A DNA stretch of 11,301 bases from Firmicutes bacterium UBA5499 (lineage in GTDB: Bacteria > Bacillota > DTU084): positions 383 through 11,683 of the forward strand of contig DIPB01000046.1 in assembly GCA_002426275.1 (NCBI GenBank), in the 5' to 3' direction. The number at the start of each line of letters is the position of its first letter. Position 1 is the first letter of the stretch. Below, one piece after another: positions 7,394 through 11,301 of the stretch. The translations under genes were made by a program, and so were the position numbers. The notes under the pieces are model-generated. The model saw only the letters and a program-made list of their open reading frames with translations. It ran no database searches and was not told the origin of the DNA.

Positions 7394-9424
7394 TCAGTTT
7401 TGGTCTTCGGCCGGAACCTCTTTTCCCTGTTTCGTCTCTGCCGTCTGTCCAGAAGAAGGAGGAACTACAGCCTGTTGCTGCTTGGGCTGCTGCTTGGGCT
7501 CCTGCTTGGGCTGCGAGGAAACTATTTTTTTCTTCTCTTCAGCAGCGACGGATGCGGCGGCTGGCGTCTGCGCTTCCGCGTTGCTCTTCGACGGCTTTGC
7601 TTCTTCTTTTTTCGTTTCCTTCGTCTCCTGCTCCACGCCAAAATAGGCGGCCAGCACTTTGCGGGCCACAGGAGCGGCAAAACCGCCGCCTGCGCCGCCC
7701 TGCTCCAAGAAGACGATGATGGCGACTTCAGGATCATTCAGCGGCGCCAGACCTGCAAACCAGGCGTGATCATCGCCTTGAGAGTTTTGGGCGGTTCCCG
7801 TTTTACCGCCAACCTCAATGGGAAAATTGGCAAAAGCGCTGTGAGCTGTGCCGCCTATGCCGGTTACAGCGCCCATTCCCTGTCTTAACACGGCAAAAGT
7901 GTCGGTAGACGCTTGCAGCTGATTATTCACTACCGGCTCAAAACTCTTCAGCTCTTTTCCCTCGGGCGAGACGACCTTCTGCACCACATAGGGCCTGTAG
8001 ACAGTGCCGCCATTTCCCACTGCGGAAACAACAGTCGCCATTTGCAGCGGCGTTGTCTGCAGCGCCCCCTGGCCGATTGCCACGTCCATGGTTTCAGCTT
8101 CATACCAAACCTTATTGTCAGCTCGTTTGAAGTTTTCCCGTTTCCACTCCCTGTCCGGCACAAGTCCGGCCTTTTCTCCGGGAAGCTCAAAGCCTGTGGG
8201 CTTACCTAACCCGTACATCTTGGCATAACGGGCCAGCTCGTCGATGCCGACCCTCCGGCCAAGCTCGTAGAAAACGATGTTGCAGGAGTTTTTAATTCCC
8301 TCCACTAGGTTCTCTTCCCCATGACCGCCGACTTTCCAACATTTTTTCCCATATCTGTCCTTGCCCGTACAATAGAATTTATCGTGTAACGTGACCTTGC
8401 CAAGTTCTAAGGCTGCCGTGGCCGTGACCAGTTTAAAAATGGAGCCCGGAGGCTCGGCCACTTGCAGAGCCCTGCTGGTGAAAGGATGATACGGATTCTG
8501 AAGCATCGCTTCCAATTCTTCGCTGGAGATGCCGCCCACAAAGGAATTGGGATCATAACCGGGCTTGCTGGCCATGGCCAAAACTTGACCGGTTTTCACG
8601 CTTAATACCACCACTGCCCCTGCCTTGGCATTGGGATACTTGCTTTTGGCCATGGCAGAGAGCTGGTCATCCAGAGCTTTTTCCGCGGCTTGCTGCGTCT
8701 TCTGATCGATGGTCAGCACCAGATCATTGCCAGGGATGGGGTCTGCGAAACCCAACAGACGAATCGGTCTGCCCGCCGCGTCCACTTCCACCTGCTCGCC
8801 GCCGTCCTGACCTTTCAGATATTTCTCATAGACGCGCTCCAAACCTGTTTTACCCACCACATCCGTCATCCGATAACCTTCGTTTTTCCACTCTTTCAAT
8901 TCCCGCTCGCTGATCTTGCCTAAATAGCCAAACAAGTGACTGGCAAATTCTCCGTATTTATAGCTCCGCACCGGCATCTCTTCCACGATCACGCCCACGA
9001 GATCCAATCTTCGCTCTTCGATCTGGGTGATTACTTCCGCAGACGCGTCGCGCAGCAAGCGTACTGGCTCAAAGGGCCGGTCTGCGGATTTCTCCACTTC
9101 CCGGGCGATCTCCTCTTGCTTCATGCCGATGATGGCTCCCAAATCCCTGAAAACCTGATCCCGATTTGTCGTCAACGAAGTGGGCAGAATGGAGACTGTG
9201 AACGAGAGCCGGCTTGAGACCAAGGGCTTGCCATTGCGATCGTAGAAGATCCCTCTGGGGGCGGTAACCGGTATTCTGCGAATGCGGTTGCCTTCCGCCA
9301 AAGTCGCGTAATGATCGCCATTCATAATCTGCATATACCAAAGCCGCGCGCAAAGAATGAAAAAAATGCCCACGAGGACGTAGGCGAGTTTCTTCAGTCT
9401 TGATTCCAGTTCTTTGCTGGTCAT
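7394..9424 (-). CDS. mrdA: Penicillin-binding protein 2, elongasome transpeptidase
   Basis: Class B PBP that cross-links nascent peptidoglycan in the lateral wall; the natural partner of RodA. The preferred form has 676 residues. It has a single membrane anchor (about 13-31), a pedestal/dimerisation domain (about 50-230, with PRGIFYDRNG), and a transpeptidase domain. The catalytic motifs are Ser328 in SIFK (328-331), SCN (380-382) and KTG (541-543). Cys352 and Cys362 flank the loop near GGHGEENLVEGIKNS. Residues from about 600 form a low-complexity, charged Q/K/E/P/A tail of some 75 residues, including QPKQEPKQQPKQ. The frame extends to a TTG at 9445, but the ATG at 9424 has GAGGG eight bases upstream and starts just behind the mreD stop (9430). 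It lies between mreD and minC. Confidence 0.95.
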   Translation of the reverse strand: MTSKELESRLKKLAYVLVGIFFILCARLWYMQIMNGDHYATLAEGNRIRRIPVTAPRGIFYDRNGKPLVSSRLSFTVSILPTSLTTNRDQVFRDLGAIIGMKQEEIAREVEKSADRPFEPVRLLRDASAEVITQIEERRLDLVGVIVEEMPVRSYKYGEFASHLFGYLGKISERELKEWKNEGYRMTDVVGKTGLERVYEKYLKGQDGGEQVEVDAAGRPIRLLGFADPIPGNDLVLTIDQKTQQAAEKALDDQLSAMAKSKYPNAKAGAVVVLSVKTGQVLAMASKPGYDPNSFVGGISSEELEAMLQNPYHPFTSRALQVAEPPGSIFKLVTATAALELGKVTLHDKFYCTGKDRYGKKCWKVGGHGEENLVEGIKNSCNIVFYELGRRVGIDELARYAKMYGLGKPTGFELPGEKAGLVPDREWKRENFKRADNKVWYEAETMDVAIGQGALQTTPLQMATVVSAVGNGGTVYRPYVVQKVVSPEGKELKSFEPVVNNQLQASTDTFAVLRQGMGAVTGIGGTAHSAFANFPIEVGGKTGTAQNSQGDDHAWFAGLAPLNDPEVAIIVFLEQGGAGGGFAAPVARKVLAAYFGVEQETKETKKEEAKPSKSNAEAQTPAAASVAAEEKKKIVSSQPKQEPKQQPKQQQAVVPPSSGQTAETKQGKEVPAEDQN
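7478..7513 (-). repeat. Three tandem 12-base repeats in the mrdA tail
   Basis: The + strand unit CTGCTTGGGCTG occurs three times in a row, the middle copy ending in C instead of G. On the coding strand the copies encode QPKQ, EPKQ and QPKQ near residue 638-649 of PBP2. Tandem units of this kind can change copy number by slippage in steps of four residues. Confidence 0.85.
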
Positions 9425-9429
9425 GTTCC

Positions 9430-9939
9430 TTACCCTCTTCTCCAAACTACGTATTCCGGCTCTTGGAAGAACAACTTCCTGGCCAGAGGCCAGATGATGA
9501 GAGTCAGCAGCATATTATAAACAGCTGTGGGCAGGATCACCAAATAGATGGCCTGCCACAGCGGCCAGGCCATGCCAAAGGAACTGCCCAAAAAAAGATA
9601 AAAAGCTTCTCCCGCAAGCGTACAGAAGCCAACGGCGCTCACAGGGACCAGCCAGTGCTCGCGGAAAGCGCGTTTACCGATTTGTCCCCCCAGCCAGCCC
9701 ACCAGCATGCCTGTAGACAAAGAGAGCCCCAAAAACCTGCCTTCCAGCAGATCCACAAGCAGCCCGCCCACAGCGCCCACTGCAAAGCCGGACGGCTGAC
9801 CGCACAAAAGCCCCATCAGCACAATCCAGATCATCAGAAGATCTGGCTTCACTCCCCAGATTGCCAGATAGTGAAAGGCTGTCGTCTGGAGCAGCAGACT
9901 CAATAAAATGCCGCTAGCCGCTATGATGGTTTTCTTCAT
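9430..9939 (-). CDS. mreD: Rod shape-determining protein MreD
   Basis: Small integral membrane protein of the elongasome that links MreC, MreB and the wall synthases. It has 169 residues, with an N-terminal membrane helix (IIAASGILLSLLLQTTAF) and several further hydrophobic segments, as expected for the family. The motif WGVKPDLLMIWIVLMGLLCG is MreD-like. The ATG overlaps the mreC stop in an ATGA arrangement, so the two are translationally coupled. Identification leans on topology and on its place between mreC and mrdA, because MreD sequences are poorly conserved. Confidence 0.92.
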   Translation of the reverse strand: MKKTIIAASGILLSLLLQTTAFHYLAIWGVKPDLLMIWIVLMGLLCGQPSGFAVGAVGGLLVDLLEGRFLGLSLSTGMLVGWLGGQIGKRAFREHWLVPVSAVGFCTLAGEAFYLFLGSSFGMAWPLWQAIYLVILPTAVYNMLLTLIIWPLARKLFFQEPEYVVWRRG

Positions 9940-10808
9940 TGTCGCTCTCCGCTCTGGCTTTCTTCATCGACAGGAGGAGTGTGAAAATTCTTCACCACAA
10001 ATACTTCCTCCAGCTTGCTCAAGTCCACCGCCGGCCGCAGCAGGCCCTGAAACCCAAGACCATATTTACCCCGCTGCACTTGAGTAATGGCGCCCAAAGG
10101 CAACCCTTTAGGAAAAATTCCGCCCAAGCCGGAACTGATAATCTGGTCTCCTTTTTTCAGTCTCACATCCGCTGTGAGTCCGCGCACAGTGCAATAACCC
10201 GGCTTATCCGCTTTCCCTTCCAGCAGCACCAGGTGCCGATTGGTGCGCACAATTCCCCCTATGGCCAGCCTGGCGTCGGAAAGCAACAACACATTGGCCG
10301 TGTTCTCTGTGGCGCTGCGCACTATGCCCACAACGCCGCCGGCTGTGATCACCGCCTGATCTTTCTTAATGCCCGAGCCGGCGCCTTTATCAATGGTGAT
10401 GGTGCTCATCCAGTTCACAGGATTGCGCCCCACAACCTGAGCGGCCTCAAGCGTCATCTGGTTTTTATTCTTTTCCTGAAAGTTCAAAAGGGTGCGAAGC
10501 CGCTGATTTTCCAAACGATACTCGTCAAGCTGTCCGAGCTGCGCTTCCAGCTGCTGAATTCGCTTCTTATAAGCGCGATTCTCCCCGTCGAGCCTGCTCC
10601 AAAGCACAGTCTGACGCCAGACGCTTGCCAGGGCGGAGGAAGTCCGGTAAAAGAGCTTCGTCGCCGGAGCTAAGGCTTCTGTCACCGTCTCTTCCAGCTT
10701 GCTGACTTTTACCCGCTCATCGCCAGTGGCGTAAATGAGGCTCAACACACATATAAAGACAGCGATCAGAGCCAGCGCGCGGAAACGTTTTTCTATTCCC
10801 CGCTGCAC
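9936..10808 (-). CDS. mreC: Rod shape-determining protein MreC
   Basis: Membrane-anchored periplasmic scaffold that activates PBP2 and holds the elongasome together. It has 290 residues: a membrane helix (about 9-28, ALALIAVFICVLSLIYA), a coiled coil (about 70-110, with heptad-like IQQLEAQLGQLDEYRLENQRL), then the beta-rich domain. That domain includes VVGRNPVNWMSTITIDKG and GVVGIVRSATENTANVLLLSD. The start is GTG with GGAGGG ten bases upstream. It lies 35 bases behind mreB and overlaps mreD by four bases. The last ten or so residues are hydrophilic and acidic, without known role. Confidence 0.95.
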   Translation of the reverse strand: MQRGIEKRFRALALIAVFICVLSLIYATGDERVKVSKLEETVTEALAPATKLFYRTSSALASVWRQTVLWSRLDGENRAYKKRIQQLEAQLGQLDEYRLENQRLRTLLNFQEKNKNQMTLEAAQVVGRNPVNWMSTITIDKGAGSGIKKDQAVITAGGVVGIVRSATENTANVLLLSDARLAIGGIVRTNRHLVLLEGKADKPGYCTVRGLTADVRLKKGDQIISSGLGGIFPKGLPLGAITQVQRGKYGLGFQGLLRPAVDLSKLEEVFVVKNFHTPPVDEESQSGERQ

Positions 10809-10843
10809 TTTTCAGCTTCCCTCCCCTCAAGACTTTCAGTTTC

Positions 10844-11301
10844 TTAATCCATCTTTCTGGAGGTGATTAAGACCCTCTTCATCACTTGAAAATTCTCTAA
10901 AGTGGCGCCTGTGCCCCTGGCCACGCAAGTCAAAGGATCTTCCGCCAAATAAACCGGCATCCCAGTCTCATTGCACAGCAATTTGGGCAAGCCGCGAAGC
11001 AGGGAGCCGCCGCCTGTGAGCAGAATTCCCCGGTCCATAATATCCGCCGCAAGCTCTGGCGGGGTCTTCTCCAGGGTGTTCCTCACAGCCTCAACTATAT
11101 TGGCCACAGGCTCGGTGAGGGAAACGCGAATCTCTTTTTCGTTGATCTCGAGGGTCTTGGGCAGACCGGTCACCAGATCCCGTCCGCGGACATCCATACT
11201 TTCCTCCTGCTCCCTGGGAAAGGCGGAACCGATGGTAATCTTGATGTCTTCGGATGTCCTGTCTCCGATCATCAGGTTATATTCCTTTTTAATATAGGAA
11301 A
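10844..11301 (-). CDS. mreB: Rod shape-determining protein MreB (3' part)
   Basis: Actin-like ATPase whose membrane filaments direct side-wall synthesis. Only the C-terminal 152 residues are in the window; the frame is open through the right edge, and the visible methionine at 11272 is internal. The first visible residues, [15 protein letters not shown], are the conserved MreB stretch before the [10 protein letters not shown] region. [18 protein letters not shown], the [20 protein letters not shown] nucleotide-binding motif, and the terminal [12 protein letters not shown] all fit MreB. It is the first visible gene of the operon; its promoter lies outside the window. The family paralogue Mbl is a possible alternative in Firmicutes, but linkage to mreC favours MreB. 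Confidence 0.96.
   Translation of the reverse strand, partial: SYIKKEYNLMIGDRTSEDIKITIGSAFPREQEESMDVRGRDLVTGLPKTLEINEKEIRVSLTEPVANIVEAVRNTLEKTPPELAADIMDRGILLTGGGSLLRGLPKLLCNETGMPVYLAEDPLTCVARGTGATLENFQVMKRVLITSRKMD

Noticed and set aside
9939..10673. 244-codon + strand open frame opposite mreC
   Set aside because: Shadow frame without ribosome binding site; the opposite strand encodes a complete MreC.

Overview
The window looks like chromosome from a diderm (outer-membrane) Firmicute, most likely Negativicutes such as the Sporomusa/Acetonema group. This is inferred from three things. Strong GGAGG-type Shine-Dalgarno sites precede most genes. GTG and TTG starts are frequent. A MinE protein sits in one contiguous mreBCD-mrdA-minCDE-rodA cluster. 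No rRNA, tRNA, CRISPR array or transposase was found.

Left part (1-1340, + strand): the 3' end of an ABC transporter ATPase of the nitrate/sulfonate/taurine type is followed after 14 bases by a complete nitrogenase iron protein (NifH/AnfH family). Two consecutive hairpin-plus-T-tract terminators close this operon, so no nifD or nifK follows it.

Middle part (1441-4025, - strand): a metal-efflux module. A CsoR-type repressor gene lies upstream of a P1B-type ATPase gene. Each gene has its own near-consensus promoter (TTGACG, 17-base spacer, TATAAT or TATACT). Each promoter carries a TACCC/GGGTA-type palindrome of the kind CsoR binds. A good terminator separates the two genes, so they form two coordinately controlled units rather than one operon. 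The ATPase has a CPC motif but lacks both the N-terminal metal-binding domain and the usual TM8 copper signature, so its metal is uncertain.

Right part (4230-11301, - strand): the cell-shape and division-site operon, transcribed right to left as mreB (3' part only), mreC, mreD, mrdA (PBP2), minC, minD, minE, rodA. It ends in a strong terminator. MreB/C/D, PBP2 and RodA form the elongasome that builds lateral-wall peptidoglycan. MinC/D/E place the division septum at mid-cell. Genes are tightly spaced or overlapping, except for gaps before minC and rodA.

Several starts were moved from the longest reading frame to an internal codon with a ribosome binding site (ATPase, csoR, mrdA, minC). Nothing here is clearly an undescribed system. 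The most interesting points are the stand-alone nifH next to a NitT/TauT-type transporter, the promoter/operator layout of the metal module, and the mixed substrate signature of its ATPase.
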